Positions 1-10,313 of a stretch of 64,000 nucleotides of DNA are shown here, piece after piece (positions within the stretch are counted from its first letter, which is position 1; every line of letters starts with the position of its first letter). The stretch comes from Isoetes taiwanensis (Eukaryota; Streptophyta; Lycopodiopsida; Isoetales; Isoetaceae). The notes under the pieces are model-generated. The model searched no databases. It was given only the letters and a program-made list of their open reading frames with translations, and had not been told where the DNA came from. The DNA is taken from NCBI GenBank assembly GCA_021234155.1, contig JAJEKV010000031.1, positions 1,233,614 through 1,297,613 of the forward strand, given 5' to 3'. A program made the translations under genes and the position numbers.

Positions 1-48
1 AGAATGACACAGGTCACCTCTAGAAGATTAAGCTGCACATCAAGGTAA

Positions 49-172
49 GTGGATGGGCATTCCGTCCATTTCTTGATTCATCACGGCGCTCCCGGATTCT
101 CCAGGTCAGGGGGGAGCAAGAATGGCTTCCCCCATTCCGTTCTACATCATGTGGAGGCAAGTGTTTCATACT
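49..172. repeat. Arm of a foldback repeat related to 12.8-13.0 kb
   Basis: The stretch around a CAGGTCAGG core, a run reading GCAAGAATGGC and a TTCTACATCA end closely resembles the right arm of the foldback element at 12,815-13,015. Only one clear arm is seen here, so this may be a truncated member. The open frame over it is not convincing as a gene. Confidence 0.4.
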
Positions 173-509
173 GGTCTATGCCATGTATTGGACTACAATC
201 AATAAGTCCATCGGTTTTCAAGGTAAACCACTTGTAAATATAGCAGGTTCTTCCATTACAACCGTACAAACATGTAGCAATCTAGATGGTGCTTTGCCTG
301 AAAACTACACCCTTTACCATCTACCAACGCTTTTGTGCCATTGCAGGTCCATTTTTCATGACATGATTCATACTTGCTTTTGAGGCAAGGGTCTCAATCT
401 ATTCTACATCATCTTCAAGACCAATGTCTTCCATACCTTGCAAAAATTGGCAGTTCAGAGTACTGTAGTTTCTGATATATCGAATCCATTTACTTCATGT
501 AGGAGCTTA

Positions 510-723
510 CATAGACATGTTTAAAACGGGCAGCCTACAGTTAAAGCACATGCATTTTCTGACAGCATTTAGCCAAGGATATAAATATTAAGTTTCAAGA
601 CACACGATGAGAGGATTAAGCCCACATAGACATGGGCAGCCTGCAGTTAAAGCACATGCATTTTCTGACAGCATTAAACCAAGGGTAGAAATATGGTTGA
701 AGACACACAATGAGAGGATTAAG
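510..723. repeat. Two-copy tandem repeat of about 100-111 bp
   Basis: Copy 1 (510-620) and copy 2 (625-723) both start CATAGACATG and end GAGGATTAAG, sharing a long block with CAGTTAAAGCACATGCATTT. Copy 2 lacks about 12 bases, so the duplication is not recent. No coding potential is seen. Confidence 0.8.
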
Positions 724-1634
724 CATGCTTAATATCCATGTCTGATATTTAGATCTTTACAGCCAGATCTAAAAGGTGGCACAGATCTAATGGGCGACTC
801 ACATGGAGAAATCTAGCTGGGTCAACTGAAAACTGGCTGACCCAGTGCTGAAAACAAAAACTTCAGCCCCGTTGAAGAGCTTCAGTTGTCGCGCCGTCCA
901 CGACGCGTTGCAGGGAGGAAAGCAATCAACAGCTAAAAATAGCCCCTGTGCTGAAGCAGCACAGGGGAACAAAAACTCTCATGTGAGTCCCACATAAAAG
1001 GTGGCACCAAATTATTGCTTTCCAAGAGATATGGGACAGATGGCTGATATGCAGTTCTTTACTGAGTCCTCAATATCTCATTAAGAAGCATTGGTCCAAA
1101 ACCATGGTTTAGAATTTACTCCTGTTTCTTGCTAGATCTGACATTCCAGCGTTATTTCCCAGCACATCTTTTATTTTCTAAACTGTGTTTCATATGCAAC
1201 AAACCTTCTGTAGTTTCTGAGAGAAACATGGAAACTTTCTCATGAATTATGCATCCTGAGCATAATTGGGGCTGACATAAGTCGGCCCTAAATGCTGAGC
1301 TGTTCCGACCTAGATCGGAGTCGGACTAATCCGACTGTGGGTGGATTGGGTCATAATATGAATCCTCCTCCCCTCCCCCCCCCCCCTCCCCCAACCCCCT
1401 TTTGATTGTTGCATCCCGTAAAGAATCTTTGAAACAGAGGATTTTGGAGCAAAATGGCGCAATCCTTTCCTGAGCATTCCAACTCTCTGTTTTAATGCAA
1501 GGATGGGCAAACCGTAGCTGAATCATGGTCGTGTAAGCTTACTTCCATGATTTTTTTTTTTTTCTAAGCTAAAATACAATCGAAGAATACTCTGCTAGCT
1601 CCCATCCTGGTCGTTCTTCTTTCTTATGCTTAAT
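724..1634. other. Non-coding stretch with a short hairpin and a C-rich tract
   Basis: No gene is supported here. Two local structures stand out. A perfect hairpin lies at 943-967 (CCCCTGTGCTG, 3-base loop, CAGCACAGGGG). A pyrimidine tract rich in C runs from about 1366 to 1397. The short minus-strand open frames across the tract read as low-complexity glycine-rich sequence and were discarded. Confidence 0.6.
943..967. repeat. Perfect 11-bp stem hairpin
   Basis: CCCCTGTGCTG is followed by AAG and its exact reverse complement. No T-tract follows, so it is not called a terminator. Its function is unknown. Confidence 0.6.
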
Positions 1635-2224
1635 TTTCACTACAAGAGAATGGGGGCTATAGTGTCTAGCATATTGACAAAAATTTTGACACTAAGTGAA
1701 CCTCCAATATCCCTAAATTGGTCAAAATCCTGACACTATACTAGACGTCATCATTGGTCACTGGGGTGATTACCATTCTATCAAGATTGTGACAAAAAAA
1801 GTTCGACACTAGTAGAGTTTCCAACAAGCTTGCAACCTGTATTGTGACAAATTAGCATCACATATAATAGTAGTTTAGTGCCAAGAATATCAACAAGCAT
1901 TATATTGAGTTCCACTATGGTTTATGACAAGGTTACATCAAGTTTAGGTATTATTTGTGCCAAAACTACAAATATATAGTGACAAACTTTGAAAACATAT
2001 TGTGTCAAAACTACACTAAGCATTGTGTTGAGATGCAGTATGGTTTATGACAAGCTTGCATCAACTTACAAGTATGATTTGTCCCAAAACTACAAATATA
2101 TAGTGACAAGCTTTGAATTACATATTGTGTCAAAATTACACCAAGGTATACTTGCAAGGGCACTAGTTTGTGTAATAGTATCAACTTAGCAACAAAGCTT
2201 TGTGAAGAATTAACAAGCACTATT

Positions 2225-2330
2225 CTCAAGATAGTTACAATCTAGCACCAAAACCTTGACAAGAAAATACCCATATTCTCAAGATAGTTACAATCTAGCA
2301 CCAAAACCTTGCCAAGAAAATACCCATACA
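2225..2330. repeat. 53-bp tandem duplication inside CACTA-1
   Basis: Two almost identical 53-bp units (2225-2277 and 2278-2330) begin CTCAAGATAGTTACAATC. A shorter piece (CCAAGAAAATACCCATAC) is repeated once more directly after. It lies at the inner edge of the subterminal region. Confidence 0.8.
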
Positions 2331-2459
2331 AATGCCAAGAAAATACCCATACAAACTAATTGCAACGTCATTGTACTACACATATGTAACAATAAAATTT
2401 CAAAAACGGGAAAAGTAATAACACCTTTCATAGATGAAGACAAAATAACCAATTAATAC

Positions 2460-5400
2460 AACAAAGGAATTGAGCATTGAGTTCATGATTCTCATAATAC
2501 ATTTCAAATGTGCCAATGACCTCCTGAAAGTACAAAAAATTCAGTCCTTGTAGAAGTGCAATCGTGTGTATGCGAAACAAATGAAATCAAAACCGAAATG
2601 GTTCTCCCGGCGATCCGGTAGTGCCATATTCCATCATAATCTTTAATGCCGGTAAAACTCGCAAAATAAGCACTTGAAGTTGAATTTTGCATGTAAGAAA
2701 GACGAATGTGTTTTGTGCATTAATACCTTCTGTGGTGCATCGTGGCCAATAGAGTGATTTTCTCTTCTATAGATTCTCTCGTTCAATATGGTGAAAATCT
2801 TTGTTTCCATGGCCATACCTAACCTTGCCAAAAACCACCTTCCACATCCATAACTTGCTTCAACAAATTTCACCTTGAAAAAGCATAGCCATATCCATAG
2901 CTTGGCACGCTTTACACCGGTTATCAAATGCAAATAACTAGAGAAACCGGATTGCCACTCTTTAGAAGTTCTCAATCAAAGACATAAATCGTATTTCATG
3001 TTGCGAAGCTCGGTTTGCTAGAAATTGAATCGAAAAACCCTATGAAGCCTCGTCCTAGTCGCTTCTTTACGCCACCACAATCCGCGGTGGTTGCATCCTT
3101 TCTAATATTGTTGATTATCTCAATTGAAGCTTGCTTCAAAGCAATTAAAACTCGGACTCAACTCGCCCACAAATTGTCGCATCGCTTTGGTTACCCCCGC
3201 TCATTTGTGGCAATTGATGGGCGAAACTTTCTATTTGTAAAATGCACTCTAATCAAACCCTCATCTAGGAACCCTAAACATGGCAAAAAGCGGCGGCCAT
3301 ACTTGCTCGAATAGCAACCGCCTTCCTTAGAGTTAAGGCTAGAAAAGAAGGGCATAGCTAGCTCCGAAAAAACTAAAGCTTAATATCAAGGATTCGATGA
3401 CCAAGCCGTAAGTTAAACCGGGAAGGGGAAAATAATCGAGCCCAACATATTAAAGGCCCGAAAGGCCTTCGATCATGCCCCTCGCTACCGTGAGAAAGGA
3501 AAGAAGAAGAAGGTTTGCTCAAACTCCGAGGCCAAGAATACCGCCAAAAAAGAAAGACAGGAAAGAAGAAGAAGATTTGAGCGTAAGAGACGCGGCTCTG
3601 GTCCAAAAAACCGACCCAATCGAAAAAGAAAGACTAAGATCGAAATCTAAGCCCTTGATTTATCCTTGATCCGACGGCCAACATTAAATAAACACAAATA
3701 AATTTTCGGGGCCCATCATATCTAGGCGGTATTTTTAGGTAATTGTTCCCCACCAACCACCTGCTACCGGGCTTGTTGGATCATACCTCAAGGAGGTTAT
3801 TTTAGCTTTTACATTTTAATGTAGTCGTATGTAACATACAATAAAATATTGTCTTACCCAAAGACACAAAGAATGTCAACCACCTTAAGGTTTTCAAAAG
3901 ATATTTTAGTGTTTTTACACTTTGTAAAAGCAATTTTGTCAACATGATACTATGATGAAATGTAGGGGGTTCGGACCTGTGATGATGTATAAGAGCGTAA
4001 TGTGCCCCCGCCTCGGGTGGCAATAATGCCCCCTCGTTTAAATCATACCGCTTACGTAGTCATGTTGCGCCGTCCTTTGGACAAACCAAATAAGGGTTGA
4101 GAAAAGCTGGAGCAACCCTCTTGGTATAGTTCCTTAGAAGGCCAAAAGCAGATTTATCGAAGGGGCAAAGCCCTTTTGGCACGACCGATGATATTGATTC
4201 AAACTAGATTTACGCCTAGTATATCGCTGCATCTATACATGTTGGAAATGTTAGAGAGTGGTAGGTCACTAACGGGTCAGCTCCCTCCCGGTGTCCCCGA
4301 CTACACGGTGCCGCTACCAATAAAAAATAATATATGATAAAATGTATAAAAACTTGTCAATTTTATTTTTTTAGTTTGAGGATTCTTGGCATTCATTTGT
4401 TACGCCAAAAGGTTCAAGGATGAAGCACTTACCGCGTCTTGAATACCAAAACGTAACCATGTATAGAGTAGTCGGTTTTTGTTGGCCATTTGCCCTTGCA
4501 CTCTTGAACTATTTCTTATGGTTACCTATGCCTTCTACTCCACGCTAATATTCTCGCTTTCTAAGTCTTTTAGATTGCATTTAGTCGATTTTGTCTTTAG
4601 TTGCATTTGACAAATTGAACAAATCATGCATAATGCCATTAATTAACAAATCATGCATAATGCAAACCGTTTGTTTTAAATGAAATCATGAAAAAAGAAC
4701 ATATGAATGTTTGTCTTGTTTTCATGCCCAAATATAAAACTAAAGCAGTTTTCCCTAAAGATCCTTCAAGCCCCCCCTTCTTTGGTAAAAGTATTAGTCT
4801 TATTTTGGATTCTCTTTCCAAACTTTGAATGTGTGAAAACACAGAGAGTGTGCGTTATTTTGGGATTTTGGATAAACAACTTCAAGAAGTACCACTTGGT
4901 TTTATTATTGAAGGATAAGGAATGTTCAACTTAGCAAGGATCTAGCAAATATGGACATTCAATAACTAGGAATAACTATAGTGATTTTGCATCTTTTCTC
5001 TTACAAAGTCTTTGCAAAGGACAAGTAACCAGAGTGAGAATGTTGAGTGTGTGGGATAAGTAGAGGCGTATGAAGATGGAACAATGGCATATGGACACAT
5101 GGCATGTGGTGACAACATGGATACATATAGCAAGGTACAAAGGGCCATAGTCACTTAGCCCCCGACAGCCATGACAAGATGCAACACTGTCGTCCATCGT
5201 TCAAAACTTGCTTAACCATTTTGGCTAGAAGTTAAAAATATGCCAAGTCATCGCGGATGTGCCATCTAATCCAAGAAAGTGCTATGTCATCATGGAAAAA
5301 GATTCTTACCCAAAAAAAAGGCTTGTTAATTTTCATTTTTCATGTCATCATATAGTTTGCCAATTACCTTTGCTACTTCATCATTTACCTTGCCATGTCA

Positions 5401-5900
5401 CCATGGTGGTTTTCACAAAAACACTCATTTTTGTTGACAAGTTCTTGAATGGAGGATTCAACAGTCTTTATAACCACCACTGGAGAAGGGATGGTCTTCT
5501 GCCCACAAAACGTGATCTCCAGGGTAAGTGACGTTATGAGTCCATTGGCAGAGCCAGTTCAAAGTTTTGGGTCTATCCATTACTAGGGCCTTCTTAGAGA
5601 ACTTTTGGGGCAAGTTATAAGAGATGCAATCTACAAGAGCGGTCTAGATTGGAGTGACATTATTTTTACCTTTGTGCATTCTGTGAATGCATTTATTCAT
5701 CATTTATCCCTAGTTCATAGAGGTTGCTTATATATGTTATGTACATTACAAGTATCTCGTATTTGATAAGTCTTCTTTTCCTAATAGGTTTGCTCCTTTG
5801 TCCATATTGCTAAGTACTCTTTACCATTTACTATTCCCTTCATCCAACTAGTTGTTAGGTATCCAAATCATTTTTGAATCATACCAAGTAATATCCCTTG
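2460..5900. other. Interior of CACTA-1, no recognisable gene
   Basis: Short open frames occur on both strands (for example 3015-3314 plus, 99 codons; 2643-2975 minus, 110 codons). None shows a domain I can name and several begin only at GTG or CTG-like codons. GTTGGATCATACCTCAAGG at 3776-3794 resembles the pre-tail segment of the LINE 3' ends at 9.97 kb and 14.0 kb, so a fragment of that LINE may have been carried in. Confidence 0.45.
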
Positions 5901-6343
5901 GTGTAGTACTATAATTCATCTATGAATAACACAATTTCGTTGAAATACTAGATACAAAATTTGATGGCATTCTGTTATAAGCCTTAAGAAAATGTTGTAG
6001 CAACAACAACCCACTTAAATTGGACAAGTGCTCCTCACAATTCAGTTGAAATATTAGATAAAAATTTGGATACCATTTTGTTACAAGTCTTAAGAAGAGG
6101 TTGTTACATCTTAGTTATAATATTGTTCAAAAGTTGTTGCAATAACCCACTTAAATTGCGATAAAAAGTTGATAAAAGGATGTCATTGCCTTGGACGAGA
6201 TATTTGACACTATGCACTAGACGCAAATTTGACACAACACAAGCACTTTGTGTCAAGATAGTAGCAGTCGACACAAAATTGTCACTACACCTATGGCTTG
6301 TCACAAGGGTTGACACTATACCTCCCATCCTCTTGTAGTGTTT

Positions 6344-7675
6344 CAATCATTCTTATGTCCTTTCGTATCCTCTACTGCAGTAAAGATCAGAGCTTGCATC
6401 AGCTAAATCGATTAGCAGAGCATTGGCTGGCAAACTCCAATCCATAGCAGTAGAGCATTGACTATCATTTGCTTCTCCTTCAGGTATTCAAGCTCACACT
6501 CAAATTCTTTGACGGCTTCCAAGGCTACAAATCCCTCCTCCGATCTAGATCTGTACTTAGGTCATGTTTAATTTAAGAACTACTATTATACAGTAAGAGA
6601 ACTATTAGCAAAGTTGGATTGCACTCGAACTGGAGTAAAAAGTCTCCTTTTTTTTCTCTCTGTATTCTTATACCGAAATTTCTTTATCAGATGCAGCATC
6701 CAGAGGGGCATCATTTGACAGGACTTCAGGTGGTGGTTCGTCTGTAGCTATAACAGGTGTTGTCCAGGCTTCCATAAATAGTGGCAGAATCTACATTGAG
6801 TGAGATCCATTCCTTGGTCATGAGTGTAGCAGAAATAAATCGTATATCTTCAATTCCATTGGATTTAGATGTACACATTAGTACATCCATTTGAATGCAT
6901 CACGAAATCATAGGAAAACCTTAGTGAAAAGCGTACAAAAACACAAAGAAAACCCCTTGTTATTATGCTACATTGTAACCATGAGTACTCAATTGTTTTA
7001 GCATAAATCGACTATTTTGAAGTTTCTAAACTGTAATTTTGTCCACGTTAACTATTTATTTAGAAATAGACATGTTGTATATACATTATCTGCAGGAATA
7101 AAAGAAACTTCAATTTTGGCAAAATAAGTCAGTAGGTCAACGAAAGATTCCCACCTAGGTTGACTTTCTCCCACCTAGGTCGGCAGGTCGACTAGGTGGG
7201 TGGGTCGGCCCAACTATGATCATGAGTACCCAGATCATTGAACAAAGATAACTACAAATACTAACAAAGTTATGCTTCAAATACAAAAAAAAGTACAAAT
7301 GCAAAGTTCTACTTCAAATAGTATAGGACATTTGTTCAAACACTAATGTGATTTCCTTTTTAGGGTTTTGCACATGTTCTTAGAGAAATACCAGAGTAGA
7401 TTTTACCAGTCATTTCAACCAACAAAAACTCAAACTCATTATATACTTCCATCCTGAACAATATAACCAATCAATAATATGTCCAATGTAAAAACAAATG
7501 GATCTGGCATGTTCTTGCATCGAGCAAATAAGAATCAAACCACAAAACTTGTTTACACAAATGCTTCAACCTTCAACCATCCAAATGGAACTCAAATAAA
7601 ATAAGGAAAATTAAGAGTACAAACAAGTTATTTTGTGAAGCAATTTTGTACAATAACCAAAGCCCGGCACACTAA
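6344..7675. other. Intergenic AT-rich DNA
   Basis: No coding region is supported. It contains one copy of a 109-bp dispersed repeat (6865-6973, listed separately) and a short GC-richer inverted motif near 7150-7210 where CCCACCTAGGT is repeated. The rest shows nothing I can assign. Confidence 0.5.
6865..6973 (+). repeat. 109-bp dispersed repeat, copy 1
   Basis: This matches 28,835-28,943 over its whole length with few changes and no length difference that I can see. It shares the block GTGAAAAGCGTACAAAAACA and the end TATTATGCTACAT. The family is unknown; it may be an LTR or other transposon fragment. Confidence 0.75.
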
Positions 7676-7813
7676 GGACTTATTGCCTAACTAATTTCTT
7701 AGATACAAAAAATAGCACAATAAGAATAGAATAGAATATGATTTTATCGTCCACGGAGACCAACTGGACTTATTTGCCTAACTAATTTCTTACATACAAA
7801 AAATAGCACAATA
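7676..7813 (-). mobile_element. 43-bp LINE 3'-end stub inside a 47-bp target duplication
   Basis: A 43-bp insert (7723-7765) is nearly identical to the last bases of LINE-A at 13.78 kb (reverse complement ending in TATTCTATTCT). It is flanked by a 47-bp sequence (7676-7722) and its 48-bp second copy (7766-7813), which differ at only two positions. The simplest reading is target-primed reverse transcription that stopped almost at once, with an unusually long target-site duplication. The minus-strand open frame at 7744-7956 crosses it and is therefore at least partly artificial. Confidence 0.75.
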
Positions 7814-8315
7814 TAGAACGAAGCATAGATTAAAGCTGTGTGAGCATCATCCTTCCCAAAAGAATCTCTTCTCTCGGCCTCTGGAGATGTTCGTGGCCGG
7901 AGTTCGACAAGGGCGATGCTTAATCTGCACTGACATGCCAAAAACAGAGCAAGCACGTATGCAAATAGGCTGACAATTTTACCACCAATACTGAACTATA
8001 CTTACCACTAGCGGAAGGGTATCTGCAATTTTAGCACCACTAATGAAATATACTTACCACTAGTGGAATCTGAGAATCTAATCTAAGATTTTGCAAATAG
8101 GCTGACACTTGACACTGACAATTTTAGCACCAATAATAAAATATACCTACAATAGCGTAGGGATAAGAATAAAAAGCAGTTCTGTATTGTCAAGCTGTAT
8201 ACCTGAAGTTAAAGCAAATAAAGACTGTTAGGTTATACACAGTATGAGGAAAAAAACATATGCAGAGCAACATGGTGGATTATTTAAGAATGAAGAAAAC
8301 CGCCACCATTTTTAC

Positions 8316-8426
8316 CTTGGGGAAACCTCCGGAGGAGAACGTTTTACAGCCCGAAACGTGGCCACAAAGAGATGAAAAATGAGGCTTTTACGCATCTTCT
8401 TTTGCTCCACGGTGCAATCTACAGAC
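8316..8426 (-). CDS. Possible orphan exon, unknown protein
   Basis: On the minus strand an AG acceptor (after TTTGCTTTAG) precedes a 111-nt open stretch that ends at a good donor (CCCAAG then GTAAAA). Its only open frame contains VEQKKMRKSLIFHLF. A further minus-strand open stretch at about 7805-7930 could be a following exon, but its phase does not fit cleanly and a LINE stub interrupts its end. I do not recognise the protein. This is an exon-like candidate only; expression data would be needed to accept it. Confidence 0.25.
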
Positions 8427-8528
8427 CTAAAGCAAAATAGGCACATGAATCATACATAACAAACATACAAAGGTCATACAAAGGGAAAAAAACACATGAA
8501 TCATAAATAACAAACAGGGCAGAAAAAG

Positions 8529-8621
8529 CTGGCCGCACAGACAATGAGATCAGGAACTATAAGTTACGTCCGAAGGCGCCGTATAACGAGCAGTTCGTGA
8601 TCGCATTGTTTGTGCGGCCAG
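8529..8621. repeat. 93-nt imperfect hairpin with 30-bp arms
   Basis: The left arm (8529-8558, CTGGCCGCACAGACAATGAG onward) pairs with the right arm (8592-8621, ending TTTGTGCGGCCAG) with about three mismatches. The loop of about 33 nt can pair further (GTTACG with CGTATAAC). The size suits either a small MITE or a miRNA-like foldback. No clear target-site duplication flanks it. Confidence 0.65.
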
Positions 8622-9960
8622 CCAGATCCTGGAGAAACAGGACGCCCAAAACAGACCGGTCGAAAAGAAAAAAGGAAAGAAACTTTGTACTCGCTTCTGG
8701 AAAGGCCACTGCTTCTGGAAAGACCTCCTTCGACTAGATGCTATTTATTGAATGCAGGAGGTCATTCGATCTTTGACAACTGTCCATCGGGGACCGCCAC
8801 ATTATCAGGCACTTTTGAGGAAATTTTTAAGCATAAAATTTTTTACGCTTACTTAGCCCAACCTGCCACCAACATACTCCCACTTGATATGAACCTGTAA
8901 GAAGCTCCAGGCTGTGTCTACAAAACTATCATCGGGAAGTAAAGCAAATAAATACAAATCCACCCCTTCGGGGCAAAGCTCACCACCCAACTTGGCGGCT
9001 TATCTTGAGTCGCTCACCACCCAACTTTGCGGCTTATCTTGAGTAAGAGAATCACTAATAAAGACTGAATTTTGGAATAGGAAAGGCTTAAGGGAAATCA
9101 AATTAGCCACTAGAGAATCCTCAATCTAGCAAATCACAAATCACAAATTCAAGGAAAGATTTTATGAATAGGCTTAGGCAGGATTTCAGGTAATCACAAA
9201 AGATTCAAGAGTCACACCCGATTCAGTCAATCCTTCTTACAAGAGTTTTTACTAAATCTTTTGAGATATATAGGATGGAGATAAAGGAAAGGAGAATTGC
9301 TAGTAATGGAGGCAAGTCTGGAGTTGAAGTCCACGGTCCCATATCAGATCCTGCTACAAGAGACAAGTTTCTTACCTCTTTCGAGGGCAGTCCTAGATCC
9401 TCACGTCGTCTACTCTTAAAAGATGGTCACTATGGACGATGTTCGCCTCCCTAGCCTGGCTTATACAATCGCAATGGGGCCACAACGCCTCAAGGCCTGC
9501 TAGAATAAAAAGCAAGCTCAGTGGCTCACCAAATGGAATATGCAGGAGCACAGGTGCATATAGGTGCAAACAGAGGCAGATCGTCATAGCCTGAGACAGT
9601 ACTTTGATGCCTACATCCTCAGTAAGCTCTGGGATGCCAGTGCGCTCTTCAACAGGTCAAGACAACACATTACCAGTACCACATGAACCCCTCATTGAAA
9701 CGGGGCCTGCAACATTACCTGCGTACCCATATGCCTATGAATCTCAATCCCCACAAAAGCATCGGGTCTTCGAGATCGGCATCGGGAGATGGATTGGGAA
9801 ACCACAATGAGGGGCGGAGCTCAGGCAAGATCAAATGGGGGCCATTGAAGATGAATGCCATACTCTATAGGGATGTCCGACGTATGACCAAATCCAGGTG
9901 CGTTATGCTGAATTGGTCAGGCCTGGACAACTGCTATACATCATACTCAGCGTGACTTCA
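8622..9960. other. Unassigned DNA upstream of a LINE 3' end
   Basis: There is no recognisable protein. A 33-bp direct duplication lies at 8978-9010 and 9012-9044 (GCTCACCACCCAACTT...CTTGAGT). Open frames at 9393-9587 (minus) and 9604-9955 (plus) show no domain. The plus-strand part may be the 5' continuation of the LINE end at 9.97-10.3 kb. Confidence 0.4.
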
Positions 9961-9969
9961 GTCCGGATT

Positions 9970-10313
9970 CTGGGATCATACCTCCAGGAGGTAATGGATC
10001 TGTGGGACCAACTCTGTCCCCGGACATGCATATCACTTGAATCTCTCTGGTCTCATATGTATACTTGTACAGTTTGATAGTATTTTTATTATTGTCATGG
10101 TTTTTTCTTCGAAAACCTTTCGAGGCGAGGGTTTTTTAACCTGGACAGTAATCTGATGCGCTCTCTTGTTTGGGTCCCATAGGCTTATTGATCTCCGTGG
10201 ACGGTAAAAGCATATTTTACTTTATTCTATTCTATTCCGATTCTCTTCTATTCTATTCTATTCTATTCTATTCTATTCTATTCTATTCTATTCTATTCTA
10301 TTCTATTCTATTC
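9970..10313 (+). mobile_element. 5'-truncated LINE 3' end with (TTCTA)n tail
   Basis: GGGATCAT..C...GGAGGTAATGGAT at the left matches the equivalent segment of LINE-A near 14.03 kb in opposite orientation. It is followed by the shared stem-loop region (TTCGAAAACCTTTCGAGGCG then a T-run), the motif GGGTCCCATAGGC, CTCCGTGGACG and finally about 90 bp of TTCTA pentanucleotides (10,223-10,313). The element's true 5' limit could lie further left. Confidence 0.7.
10223..10313. repeat. (TTCTA)n microsatellite, the LINE tail
   Basis: Roughly 18 pentanucleotide units, near-perfect after the first 30 bases. It directly abuts the LINE 3' sequence, so it is interpreted as that element's non-poly(A) tail, expanded by slippage. 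Confidence 0.9.

Larger units (their letters stand above)
1638..6340. mobile_element. CACTA-1: complete CACTA (En/Spm) DNA transposon, 4.7 kb
   Basis: The left end (1638-1666) begins CACTACAAGAGAATGGG. The right end (6312-6340), read in reverse complement, begins CACTACAAGAGGATGGG; 26 of 29 end bases match. A 3-bp duplication (TTT) sits at 1635-1637 and 6341-6343. CACTACAAG ends with a 3-bp duplication are diagnostic of plant CACTA elements. The subterminal zones (about 1660-2330 and 5920-6330) are full of short TGTCA and TGACA motifs in both orientations, as expected for transposase-binding subterminal repeats. I recognise no transposase (TNPD-type) domain inside, so it is probably non-autonomous. 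The internal 2.4-5.9 kb could hold captured host sequence, but no product is recognisable. Confidence 0.88.

Noticed and set aside
943-967. Perfect hairpin as a transcription terminator
   Set aside because: No U-tract and no upstream gene; intrinsic terminators of this type do not apply to plant nuclear genes.
2225-2330. Repeat array considered as CRISPR
   Set aside because: Only two units without distinct spacers, inside a CACTA subterminal region of a plant genome.
2643-3669. Open frames inside CACTA-1 as a transposase
   Set aside because: No TNPD, TNPA or zinc-finger motif is recognisable and the frames do not join across plausible introns.
3960-3980. GGTTCGGACCT resembling a Pol III B box (tRNA or SINE)
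   Set aside because: There is no matching A box at the right distance, no cloverleaf and no terminator T-run.
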